Assembly: GCA_945870465.1 (NCBI GenBank)
Contig: CAMBSS010000041.1
Coordinates: 1-27,346, forward strand
Length of the DNA: 27,346 nt
Reading direction: 5' to 3'
DNA from: Bordetella parapertussis
Lineage (GTDB): Bacteria; Pseudomonadota; Gammaproteobacteria; Burkholderiales; SG8-41
The notes under the pieces are model-generated. The model had not been told where the DNA came from and did not search any database. It was given only the letters and a program-made list of their open reading frames with translations. Below, in pieces: positions 1 through 7,357 of the stretch; position 1 is the first letter of the stretch, and the number at the start of each line of letters is the position of its first letter. Made by a program: the position numbers and the translations under genes.

Positions 1-514
1 TGAGGGCGGCAATATGCTCGGCAGGCGGCCGCACCGCCAGCGCGCCCGCCATCGCGTCGGCTTTTTTGATCAGGTCCTTCAACAGATTGTCGAGCGTGGT
101 GCGGCCGAGATTGAGGCCGCCTTCGAGCGCTTTTTCGACACGCACGTCGAACCACGATTCAATACTCCGCGCGACGAATTGCACTGATACACCGTACACC
201 AGCGCGCCCGGCAACACCGCCACCAGCGCGAACAACAGCACCAGCCGCAAGGTCAGCTTGGCGCCGAACACGCCCGCCTTCAGTTTCTGGCGCAACGCAT
301 ATAACTGGTAGCCGAGCAAAAAGGCGAGGCAAACCGCCAGCCCGCCGTTCAGCGCCAGCAACAACGGGTAGTGCTGGGCAAACAGCGCCGTATTGGCACT
401 CGCCGTCGCCAGCAGGTAGAGCGTCACCGCACCGGCTACCGCGCACACGATCAATAGATACTTGACGGCGCCACTGGTCAGTGCGAGGCGCAGCCCGGAT
501 ATTTCGCCCGTCAT
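1..514 (-). CDS. ntrY: NtrY-type sensor histidine kinase, N-terminal part (cut by window edge)
   Basis: Partial gene: only the first 171 codons are present and the reading frame is open to the left edge. The protein starts MTGEISGLRL and has three hydrophobic stretches, at about residues 16-38, 47-70 and 89-112. A hydrophilic region follows with RSIESWFDVRVEKALEGGLN (residues 117-136), a stretch typical of NtrY-family membrane kinases just before their sensory part. The HAMP, PAS and kinase domains would lie outside the window. The ATG overlaps the TGA of the upstream DUF4390 gene (ATGA at 511-514), so translation is probably coupled. In betaproteobacteria the rsmB-DUF4390-ntrY-ntrX order is common, which supports the call. 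In that family the kinase signals to the response regulator NtrX. The specific signal here is unknown. Confidence 0.82.
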   Translation of the reverse strand, partial: MTGEISGLRLALTSGAVKYLLIVCAVAGAVTLYLLATASANTALFAQHYPLLLALNGGLAVCLAFLLGYQLYALRQKLKAGVFGAKLTLRLVLLFALVAVLPGALVYGVSVQFVARSIESWFDVRVEKALEGGLNLGRTTLDNLLKDLIKKADAMAGALAVRPPAEHIAAL

Positions 515-1092
515 GGCGTTACGCTCCAGCGATGCCACTCGGAACCGAAATTCCAGTCGCGCGACGCCAGGGCATTCAGTTGAAATGGTTTGGGCAACTG
601 CGATACATCGAGCCGCATGCGCACGCCGGCGGTGTAAGTACTGCCCTTGCTGAGGGTCCCGGGCTCGAGCACCTGGCGCCGGCGCACGCGCGACAGAAGA
701 TCGAGCGCTTCAGACAGCGAGCCGAAATTCTGGTACAGCGAGCCGACGCCAAGACGGTACTGGCGCGTCAGCGCGTTGTATGCAAGGCGGTACTGCTGCT
801 GGGTGCTGAGGACTTTTTCATTCAGCCAGTACCAGCGCGGCCGGATGACCTCGAACTCGAGCAGGAAATACAGCGGCACGCCCTTGTTGAGCGCTTCCTC
901 CAGCGTCGAATTGAGCACGATCTCAAAATCGGCTTCGAGGAAATAGCCTTCCTCGCCGGCGACCAGCGCCGCATTGCGGACATCGATGCCCTCCGCCTGC
1001 GCAGCCGCAAAGATGAAAAACGACAGCGCGCACGCAATGAGCGCGCCGAGCCGGCTAAATTTTTTGCAGCAACGCGTAAAAAAAGCCGTCAT
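511..1092 (-). CDS. DUF4390 family exported protein
   Basis: A 193-residue protein if translation begins at the ATG at 1092. An in-frame ATG at 1119 would add nine residues, but the 1092 start puts a clean signal peptide at the N-terminus: two Thr/Arg/Lys-rich turns, then a hydrophobic core at about residues 14-29 ending in AAAQA. The mature part includes LEADFEIVLNSTLEEALNKG, PLYFLLEFEVIRPRWYWLNE and a C-terminal RDWNFGSEWHRW, which match my recollection of DUF4390 proteins. The family has no established biochemical role. The gene overlaps the 3' end of rsmB by 38 nt and the ntrY start by 4 nt, so it belongs to a tightly packed unit. Its place just before ntrY suggests, without proving it, a periplasmic accessory role for that sensor. 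Confidence 0.8.
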   Translation of the reverse strand: MTAFFTRCCKKFSRLGALIACALSFFIFAAAQAEGIDVRNAALVAGEEGYFLEADFEIVLNSTLEEALNKGVPLYFLLEFEVIRPRWYWLNEKVLSTQQQYRLAYNALTRQYRLGVGSLYQNFGSLSEALDLLSRVRRRQVLEPGTLSKGSTYTAGVRMRLDVSQLPKPFQLNALASRDWNFGSEWHRWSVTP

Positions 1093-2338
1093 GCTCGTGG
1101 TCTGGCAGCAACTGGCCATCCGGTGTCCCGTCCAAGGTTTTCACTCCGCATAATGGCAGCAGCTTGGCATCCGAGTGCCTGGTCAGAAAATCGGCTACCT
1201 GCTGTGAGTTCTCTTCCTGGAAAATCGAGCACGTCGTATACAGCAATTTACCACCACTGGCCAGCAATCGCCACAGACTATCGAGCATGCGCTGCTGCTG
1301 CGCCGCGAACTGCGCGACGTCGCTGGCGCGCCGCAACCATTTAATATCGGGATGGCGGCGCACCACACCCGACGCGCTGCACGGCACGTCGGCCAGGATG
1401 CGATCAAACGGCCGCTCATCCCACCATGCAACCGGGTTGCCCGCATCACCGGCAAGCACGCTGGCCGCGAGACCCAGCCGCTGCAGATTCTGGCGCACGC
1501 GCTCGAGCCGCGTTGCATCGCTGTCGAGCGCCGTCAAATCGACATCCGCGATTTCGAGCAAATGCGTCGCCTTGCCGCCGGGCGCGGCGCAAGCGTCGAG
1601 CACGCGCATGCCCGGCTGAGCATCCAGCAAGGGTGCTGCATATTGCGCGGCAGCATCCTGCACCGACGCCAGCCCGTCGGCAAACCCGGGCAGACGTTCG
1701 ACCGGCATTGCGCGAGAAAGCGTTGCGCCATCCACGCCGACCGCGGTTGCCGCAATATCGTGCTGCGCGAGCAAAGCAATATAGTCGTCGCGCGTCGTGC
1801 GCCGCCGGTTCACGCGCAAGGTCAACGGTGGATGCAGATTGCCCGCCGCGAGTATGGCCGCGTAATGCAGCGGGTGCTGTTTGCGCAGCTTGTCTATCCA
1901 CCAATGCGGATACGCATAGCGTCCGCTGTCGGTCAGCGCTGCTTTGGCGAGCAACGCTTCGCGCTTGCGCAAAAAATTGCGCAATACCGCGTTGGTCAGT
2001 CCGGCGGCCTGCGGCTTGCCCAGAACCGCGGCGCAGCGCACCGCATGATCGACGACGGCGTAGGGCGCCGCACGCGTGTACTGCAATTGGTACAGTCCCA
2101 CCAGAAGCAGCCAGCGCAGCGACTCGTCATGCACCGGCTTCGTGAGCAGTTGGGCAAGCACCGCGTCGAGCTGGATGCCGAAGCGCAGCGTGCCGTAACA
2201 CAGGTCTGTAATCGCGGAGCGCTGCTGCGCAGTCAGTTGCGGGTGGCGCGGCCACACGGCGGCGAGCGTGGCGTTGAGATTGCGGCCGCCGGCGACGGCC
2301 GCCACCGTAGTACAAGCAAGCCGCTGGGTATCTAACAC
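1055..2338 (-). CDS. rsmB: 16S rRNA (cytosine-967-C5)-methyltransferase RsmB
   Basis: 427 residues with a GTG start at 2338. The N-terminal third is a NusB-like RNA-binding domain (about residues 5-135, with AVVDHAVRCA and GLTNAVLRNFLR). The C-terminal half is a SAM-dependent Rossmann methyltransferase. Visible motifs are DACAAPGGKATHLLE at 248-262 (SAM binding), DVPCSASGVVRRHPD at 317-331 with Cys320, and TTCS with Cys370 as the expected catalytic nucleophile. Two cysteines in these positions are the hallmark of the m5C RNA methyltransferases. The enzyme methylates C967 of 16S rRNA in the cytoplasm. The start lies about 20 nt after the htpX stop, so the two are probably cotranscribed. The length matches the E. 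coli protein (about 429). Confidence 0.95.
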   Translation of the reverse strand: MLDTQRLACTTVAAVAGGRNLNATLAAVWPRHPQLTAQQRSAITDLCYGTLRFGIQLDAVLAQLLTKPVHDESLRWLLLVGLYQLQYTRAAPYAVVDHAVRCAAVLGKPQAAGLTNAVLRNFLRKREALLAKAALTDSGRYAYPHWWIDKLRKQHPLHYAAILAAGNLHPPLTLRVNRRRTTRDDYIALLAQHDIAATAVGVDGATLSRAMPVERLPGFADGLASVQDAAAQYAAPLLDAQPGMRVLDACAAPGGKATHLLEIADVDLTALDSDATRLERVRQNLQRLGLAASVLAGDAGNPVAWWDERPFDRILADVPCSASGVVRRHPDIKWLRRASDVAQFAAQQQRMLDSLWRLLASGGKLLYTTCSIFQEENSQQVADFLTRHSDAKLLPLCGVKTLDGTPDGQLLPDHEHDGFFYALLQKI

Positions 2339-2357
2339 GGCTTGCGCGCGGGCTGAA

Positions 2358-3197
2358 TCAGCGCGCCAGTGCCAGCAGGCGCGCGACGCGCTCCCGGGTC
2401 GCGGGATGGGTGCTGAACAGGCCCGCGACGCCGCCGGCGCTCAGCGGATTGATGATCATCATCTGCGCCGTTTCCGGATGCTGCTCGGCCGGCGCCATCG
2501 GCAGACCCTGCGCATAGCGCTCGATTTTCTCGAGCGCGGACGCCAGTGCCTGCGGGTCGCCGGAAATTTCAGCGCCGCCGCTGTCCGCGCCGAATTCGCG
2601 CGCGCGCGAAATCGCGAACTGGATCAGCATCGCGGCAAACGGCGCCACGATCATCACGATCAGCGCGACCACCGGGTTGGGACGATCGCCGTTGCGGCCA
2701 CCGAAAAACATGCCGAAATGCGCGATCGCCGATATCGCACCCGCCATGGTCGCGGCGATGGTGGAAGTCAGAATATCGCGATGTTTAACGTGCGCAAGTT
2801 CGTGCGCCATCACCCCGCGCAGTTCGCGCGCGGTGAGCAATTGCAGAATTCCCGTCGTTGCCGCCACCGCCGCATGCTCGGGATTGCGCCCGGTCGCAAA
2901 CGCGTTGGGCTGCGCCTCATCGATCAGATAAACCTTGGGCATCGGCAAACCGGCGCGCTGGGCCAGTTCGCGCACGGTTTCATAAAACTGCGGCGCGCTC
3001 GCCGCGTCGACTTGGCGCGCGCCATACATGCGCAACACCATTTTGTCGGAAAACCAGTAGGCGAAAAAATTCATGCCACCACCCAGCACCAGGGCAAGCA
3101 GCATGCCTTGCGCGCCGCCGATTGCCGCGCCAACGACGCCGAACAGCGCCACGACTGCGGCCATCAACAACGAAGTTTTCAACCAGTTACCAAGCAT
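2358..3197 (-). CDS. htpX: Membrane zinc metalloprotease HtpX (M48 family)
   Basis: 279 residues. Two N-terminal transmembrane segments lie at about residues 8-25 and 30-50. The zinc-binding HELAH motif is at 132-136, and the third-ligand region REFGAD at 200-205 supplies Glu201. Two more hydrophobic segments at about 143-165 and 175-195 sit between the motif and the third ligand, as in HtpX. The protein is an inner-membrane protease that cleaves damaged or misassembled membrane proteins, with its active site facing the cytoplasm. An AGGA ribosome-binding site lies 6-10 nt upstream of the ATG. The gene sits between fmt and rsmB on the same strand, an order often seen in betaproteobacteria. 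No separate heat-shock promoter could be recognised in the 62-nt spacer to fmt. Confidence 0.96.
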   Translation of the reverse strand: MLGNWLKTSLLMAAVVALFGVVGAAIGGAQGMLLALVLGGGMNFFAYWFSDKMVLRMYGARQVDAASAPQFYETVRELAQRAGLPMPKVYLIDEAQPNAFATGRNPEHAAVAATTGILQLLTARELRGVMAHELAHVKHRDILTSTIAATMAGAISAIAHFGMFFGGRNGDRPNPVVALIVMIVAPFAAMLIQFAISRAREFGADSGGAEISGDPQALASALEKIERYAQGLPMAPAEQHPETAQMMIINPLSAGGVAGLFSTHPATRERVARLLALAR

Positions 3198-3259
3198 AAA
3201 GTTCCTTTCGCGGCCGGATGATATTCCGCCTCAGCAACATATGCACGATAGTCGGAATT

Positions 3260-4177
3260 TCAAGTCCCCAGCCGCGCGCCGGGAACCAGTGTCGAACCAC
3301 CGAGAAACGCCGCCGCGGCCAGCCGTTTTGCCCCGGCTTTTTGCAACTCGGTAATTTTGACTGCGCCCTTGCCCGCAGCGACCACCAAACCACTTGCGTC
3401 CGTTCTGGCGACGGTGCCCGGAGCGCCGGCGTCTTCGGCGAGCGGTTCTGCGCGCCAGACTTTAAGGGGCGTACCGTCCCATGCAGTCGCCGCACCAGGC
3501 GCCGGGTTGAAAGCGCGCACCTGGCGGCAGATATCGATGGCGCTGTTCGACCAATCTATCGCCGCTTCGGACTTGGAAATTTTTGCAGCATAAGTTGCGC
3601 TGCCAGCGTCCTGCGCGCGCGATGGCGGATTTTCGCGCAGCGCGCGCACGATACAACGCGCGCCGATTCGCGCCAGCCTGTCGTGCAGGGTTTGCGCCGT
3701 ATCGGCGTCGCCGATCGCAATGCTTTCCTCAAGCAGGATGGCGCCGGTGTCGAGGCCTGCGTCCATCTGCATGATGGTAATGCCCGTCTCGCTGTCGCCG
3801 GCGAGCAACGCGCGCTGTATCGGCGCAGCACCGCGCCAGCGCGGCAACAACGAGGCGTGAATATTCAGGCAACCGCGCGGCGGAATCGCGAGTACTGCCG
3901 CCGGCAACAGCAGTCCGTAGGCGGCAACCACCATGGCGTCCGCGCCGACGGCCCGTAATTGCGCCTGGATTTCCGGCTCTTTCAGATTTACCGGCTGCGC
4001 CAGCGGCAATCGCAGCGATTCGGCGCTCACTTTGACTGCGCTGGAAAGCGTGCGCAGGCCGCGGCCGGCGGGGCGATCGGGTTGGGTCAATACCAGGCCA
4101 ACATCGAAGCCTGCAGCGACCAAAGCCTCGAGCGCGAACGCGGCAAACGGCGGAGTACCGGCAAATATAAGCTTCAT
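3260..4177 (-). CDS. fmt: Methionyl-tRNA formyltransferase
   Basis: 305 residues. The N-terminal formyltransferase domain begins MKLIFAGTPPFAA and has the tRNA-contacting loop QPDRPAGRG at 32-40. The catalytic region NIHASLLPRWRGAAPIQRA (105-123) supplies Asn105 and His107, and Asp143 falls in GLDTG; these match the Asn-His-Asp catalytic set of the E. coli enzyme. The C-terminal OB-like domain includes VRAFNPAPGAATAW. The enzyme transfers a formyl group from 10-formyl-tetrahydrofolate to Met-tRNAfMet for translation initiation. It lies 73 nt downstream of def, whose product removes the same formyl group after synthesis, so the pair forms the usual functional cluster. It is slightly shorter than the E. 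coli protein (315), with a compact C-terminus. Confidence 0.96.
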   Translation of the reverse strand: MKLIFAGTPPFAAFALEALVAAGFDVGLVLTQPDRPAGRGLRTLSSAVKVSAESLRLPLAQPVNLKEPEIQAQLRAVGADAMVVAAYGLLLPAAVLAIPPRGCLNIHASLLPRWRGAAPIQRALLAGDSETGITIMQMDAGLDTGAILLEESIAIGDADTAQTLHDRLARIGARCIVRALRENPPSRAQDAGSATYAAKISKSEAAIDWSNSAIDICRQVRAFNPAPGAATAWDGTPLKVWRAEPLAEDAGAPGTVARTDASGLVVAAGKGAVKITELQKAGAKRLAAAAFLGGSTLVPGARLGT

Positions 4178-4230
4178 GGTTTGCCGAAAATTCTGCGGCG
4201 CGGCGGTGGCGCGACGCGCGATGACGATGC

Positions 4231-4281
4231 AAAAAAAACGCGGCTGAAGATTACATCACCTGCCGTTGTTGTTTCTTCAGC
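4231..4281 (-). terminator. Possible weak intrinsic terminator or attenuator at the def 3' end
   Basis: On the minus strand an 8-bp stem can form between 4274-4281 and 4243-4250 (GCTGAAGA and its complement). Four bases later comes a run of eight T (the A8 at 4231-4238 on the plus strand). The loop is long (23 nt) and the stem-to-T gap is 4 nt, both unfavourable. It could reduce read-through from def into fmt, or mean nothing. Confidence 0.25.
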
Positions 4282-4754
4282 TTGGCCAGAATGCGCTGCT
4301 GTTTGAGCCGCGACAGGTAGTCAACGAACACCTTGCCTTCCAGATGATCCATTTCATGCTGGATGCATACGGCAAGCAAGCCCTCGGTATCGAGCGTGAA
4401 ACTATGACCCCGGGCATCGAGCGCACGCACCGTGATGCGTTCGGCGCGGTTCACCTTTTCAAAAATCCCCGGCACCGAAAGACAGCCTTCCTCGCAGGTG
4501 GCGGCGCCGCTGCTGGCGATGATTTCGGGATTGATGAATACCTGCAGTTGATCATGCGCTTCTGAAATGTCGATCACGATCACGCGGCGATGGTCGTCCA
4601 CCTGGGTAGCGGCCAACCCGACCCCCGGCGCCGCATACATGGTCGCCGACATATCCTCGATTAATTTACGGATTTCGTCATTTACGACGCCGACCGGGGT
4701 GGCCACGGTGTAAAGCTTGGGATTGGGGTATTGCAGGATAGCCAGCAAAGCCAT
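4251..4754 (-). CDS. def: Peptide deformylase
   Basis: 167 residues, the usual length for type I bacterial deformylases. All three signature motifs are present: GVGLAATQV at 44-52, EEGCLSVPG at 88-96 with metal-ligand Cys91, and QHEMDHLEG at 132-140 with metal-ligand His133 and His137 and catalytic Glu134. The enzyme is an Fe2+-type metallohydrolase that removes the formyl group from nascent N-termini at the ribosome. The gene is first in the leftward unit def-fmt-htpX-rsmB-DUF4390-ntrY. It is divergent from the LysM gene across a 122-nt spacer. I see no clear Shine-Dalgarno before the ATG; the upstream bases are A+T-rich, which may leave the start unstructured. A possible weak terminator or attenuator covers its 3' end. 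Confidence 0.97.
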   Translation of the reverse strand: MALLAILQYPNPKLYTVATPVGVVNDEIRKLIEDMSATMYAAPGVGLAATQVDDHRRVIVIDISEAHDQLQVFINPEIIASSGAATCEEGCLSVPGIFEKVNRAERITVRALDARGHSFTLDTEGLLAVCIQHEMDHLEGKVFVDYLSRLKQQRILAKLKKQQRQVM

Positions 4755-4876
4755 AAGTGTTGCTAATTTAACAAATTACGTGCACAATTTAAACTAATAT
4801 CTAACGTATTGGGGCTGGTAGGTGCTGTGGTGCCAAAAGTGTGCCAAAACATTCCGGTAAACGAGATGGGGGCGCG
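4755..4876. promoter_or_regulatory. Divergent def / LysM-gene spacer with short direct repeat
   Basis: The 122-nt spacer separates two divergent genes, so it should hold a promoter in each direction. Bases 4755-4805 are A+T-rich, unlike the surroundings. A rightward candidate TTGCTA (4760-4765), 17-nt gap, CACAAT (4783-4788) matches the sigma-70 hexamers only 4/6 each. A perfect 9-bp direct repeat GTGCCAAAA occurs at 4830-4838 and 4841-4849 with an 11-nt period, about one helical turn, 28 nt before the LysM start. It may be an operator, but nothing identifies the regulator. Confidence 0.4.
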
Positions 4877-6052
4877 ATGAACAAGCTGATTATATCGCTG
4901 ATTATATTATGTAGTTGGGCTTCGGCGGCGCCCGCCGCCACCACCGCCGACCTCGCCGAAGGCGCGCCAGATCGCTATGTCGTCGTAGCGGGCGACACGT
5001 TGTGGACCATCGCCGGGCGCTTCCTTAAAGACCCTTGGAAATGGAACGATCTGTGGAAGACCAATCGCGACCAGATCAGTAATCCCAACCGCATTTATCC
5101 GGGCGACGTCCTGGTACTCGACAAATCCGCCGAGGAAATGCGTTTGAAGCTGCTGCGCGCGGAGGTCGTCAGGGTTTCACCGCAAATCCGCAGCGAGCAG
5201 CTGGCGCCTGAGCCCGTGCAGGTCATACCGACGGCCGATATCGAACCATTTCTCACCAAACCCCTGGTGATTGCGCAAAATCAGCTGGCCAGCGCGCCGC
5301 GTATCGTGCGCACGCAGGAAAGCCGGGTCGCCGTCGGCGCCGGCGACATCGCCTACGCGAACGGCCTCACCAAGGAAAAAGGCGTCTATTGGCAGATCTT
5401 CAGGCCCGGCGAAGCGCTGATGGATCCCGTCAGCAACGAGACGCTGGGTTACGTTGCAAACTATCTCGGCGAAGCCAAGGTCAACAAGCTCGGCGACATC
5501 AGCACGATAGAAATCGTCAGCTCTCCCCAGGAAATCTACGCGGGCGATTATCTGCAACCGTCGCCGCGCGAAGTCATCCTCGACGGTTTTACGCCGCATG
5601 CGCCCGTCAAGAAAGTCGATGCGCGCATTATTGCTCTCTACAATCAACTATACGAAGCGGGTCCGCGCGCGGTCATCACTTTGAATCGCGGAGCACGCGA
5701 CGGTCTCGAAGCCGGCCACGTGCTGGCGATATACCGCAACCTCAACGCGCCGACATTTACTTTGCGTGAAAGCCCGCTGTATGGCAGCGTCGGTATCATG
5801 TACGACGAGAAAAATCCAAAAGCCAATTACGAAAGCCAGCCCATGGCGGGACGCGGTTCTCCGTTGTGGGGCCGTGTCGGTCCCGCGGGCGCGGACTTCA
5901 AGGATGACAAAACCAGCCTTCCCTCTGTGACACTGCCCGATGAGCGTTACGGTTTGCTGATGGTCTTTCGTGTTTTCGACCGCGCTGCCTACGCACTAGT
6001 CATGAACGCGTCGCGGCCGGTCAACGTGCTCGACATCGTAACCAATCCCTGA
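4877..6052 (+). CDS. Exported LysM-domain protein
   Basis: 391 residues from the ATG at 4877. An in-frame ATG at 4841 exists, but the 4877 start directly precedes a signal peptide (MNKLIISLIILCSWASAAPA) and follows a G-rich stretch that can act as ribosome-binding site. Residues 33-82 are a LysM domain: YVVVAGDTLWTIAGRFL, then DPWKWNDLWKTNRDQI and NPNRIYPGDVLVL. LysM domains bind the glycan of peptidoglycan, so the protein most likely works in the periplasm at the cell wall. The remaining 300 residues show no catalytic motif that I recognise. Similar LysM proteins next to dprA occur in many betaproteobacteria, but the function is not established. The stop lies 72 nt before dprA on the same strand, so the two may share a transcript. 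Confidence 0.9.
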   Translation: MNKLIISLIILCSWASAAPAATTADLAEGAPDRYVVVAGDTLWTIAGRFLKDPWKWNDLWKTNRDQISNPNRIYPGDVLVLDKSAEEMRLKLLRAEVVRVSPQIRSEQLAPEPVQVIPTADIEPFLTKPLVIAQNQLASAPRIVRTQESRVAVGAGDIAYANGLTKEKGVYWQIFRPGEALMDPVSNETLGYVANYLGEAKVNKLGDISTIEIVSSPQEIYAGDYLQPSPREVILDGFTPHAPVKKVDARIIALYNQLYEAGPRAVITLNRGARDGLEAGHVLAIYRNLNAPTFTLRESPLYGSVGIMYDEKNPKANYESQPMAGRGSPLWGRVGPAGADFKDDKTSLPSVTLPDERYGLLMVFRVFDRAAYALVMNASRPVNVLDIVTNP

Positions 6053-6124
6053 CCGTCGCCGGCAATTTCAAATCGCCGCTTTTCTTTGACCACCGGTTAG
6101 CGGCAAAACCGCCTCATATTCCGC

Positions 6125-7213
6125 GTGCCGACGACCGATATTGAAGAAGCGGGAGCTTGGCTGCGTCTGACGCTGATTACCGGACTCGGTAACATCACGC
6201 TGCGCAAGCTGCTCACCGAATTCGGCACCCCGGAAAAGATCCTCGCCGCGCGCCCTGTCGAGCTGCGCAATTTCGTCACGGCGGAGATAGCGGCACTGAT
6301 TGCCGGCGGCGGCAATACCGATAGTGCACAGCAGGCCCTGACGTGGCTTGAAGATCCAGCCAATCATATAGTCACTTTCGGCGATGCGAACTATCCGCAG
6401 CTGCTGTTGCAGACCGCAGACCCGCCGCCTGTCCTCTACGTCAAAGGAAGGCTCGATCTATTGAACAAGCCGTCGCTCGCGATCGTCGGCAGCCGCAACG
6501 CCAGCGCACAGGGCATAGAAAACGCGGCGGGTTTTGCGCGCGCGTTGAGCGAAGCCGGCATCACGATAGTCAGCGGACTCGCGCTGGGCATCGATGCCGC
6601 CGCCCACCACGGCGGGCTCCAGGGCCCCGGCAGCAGCCTCGCGCTCGTCGGCACCGGTCTCGACATCGTTTACCCCGCGCGCAATAAAGCACTCGCCCAC
6701 GAACTGGCCGCAAACGGAACCCTGGTATCCGAATATCCGCTGACAACGCCGCCGCTCGCGAACAATTTTCCGCGCCGCAATCGGCTGATCAGCGGCATGA
6801 GCCTGGGCTGTCTGGTCGTCGAGGCTGCGCTGCAAAGCGGCTCACTGATCACGGCGCGATCGGCCAATGAGCAAGGCCGCGAAGTATTCGCGATTCCGGG
6901 GTCAATACACTCGCCGCTCGCCAAAGGTTGTCATGCCCTGATCAAGCAGGGCGCGAAGCTGGTCGATGATGCCAAAGACATACTGGAAGAATTGAAGCTG
7001 GCCGCGGATTTGCCCTCGCCGCGCGCCATGCCGGAACTCGCTGCTGATGAATCGAGTCTGCTTGGCCACCTGGGATTTGAACCTTGCGATCTCGACGCGT
7101 TGTGCGCGCGCGCGTTACTGGGCGCCGACGTCGTGTCCGGCCTGCTGCTGAAGCTTGAACTGCTGGGCCTGGTGGAAAATTTGCCGGGCAACCGCTACCA
7201 GCGCGTTCGTTGA
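6125..7213 (+). CDS. dprA: DNA-processing protein DprA (Smf)
   Basis: 362 residues with a GTG start. An N-terminal helical SAM-like domain (about 1-80, with LITGLGNITLRKLL) precedes the Rossmann-fold DprA domain. Motifs are AIVGSRNAS at 119-127, SGLALGIDAAAH at 150-161, PRRNRLISG at 216-224 and GSLITA at 239-244. The C-terminal 60 residues form a winged-helix-like segment (LDALCARALLGADVVSGLLLKLELLGLVENLPGNRYQ). DprA binds incoming single-stranded DNA and loads RecA during natural transformation. It is also widespread in species not known to be competent, so its presence does not prove competence. The usual betaproteobacterial downstream neighbour smg (DUF494) is missing here, and the topoisomerase gene follows after 144 nt. 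Confidence 0.96.
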   Translation: MPTTDIEEAGAWLRLTLITGLGNITLRKLLTEFGTPEKILAARPVELRNFVTAEIAALIAGGGNTDSAQQALTWLEDPANHIVTFGDANYPQLLLQTADPPPVLYVKGRLDLLNKPSLAIVGSRNASAQGIENAAGFARALSEAGITIVSGLALGIDAAAHHGGLQGPGSSLALVGTGLDIVYPARNKALAHELAANGTLVSEYPLTTPPLANNFPRRNRLISGMSLGCLVVEAALQSGSLITARSANEQGREVFAIPGSIHSPLAKGCHALIKQGAKLVDDAKDILEELKLAADLPSPRAMPELAADESSLLGHLGFEPCDLDALCARALLGADVVSGLLLKLELLGLVENLPGNRYQRVR

Positions 7214-7263
7214 CCTGATTTACGCCGTTTCGACGCCTATTTCAGGTGTGGGCGGCGATACGC

Positions 7264-7292
7264 GCTTGCCTAGTCCGCTTTTTGTTCTTATT
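7264..7292 (+). promoter_or_regulatory. Candidate sigma-70 promoter for the topoisomerase gene
   Basis: TTGCCT (7264-7269), a 17-nt gap and TATTAT (7287-7292) match the -35 and -10 consensus 4/6 and 5/6. The -10 ends 65 nt before the topoisomerase ATG, inside the 144-nt spacer after dprA. The prediction is by eye only. Confidence 0.4.
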
Positions 7293-7357
7293 ATCTTGCG
7301 CTCGCTCGGCCAGGCCCTGTGCCGTGAACGCGCCGTGACTTTTATCACAAAGCCCTG

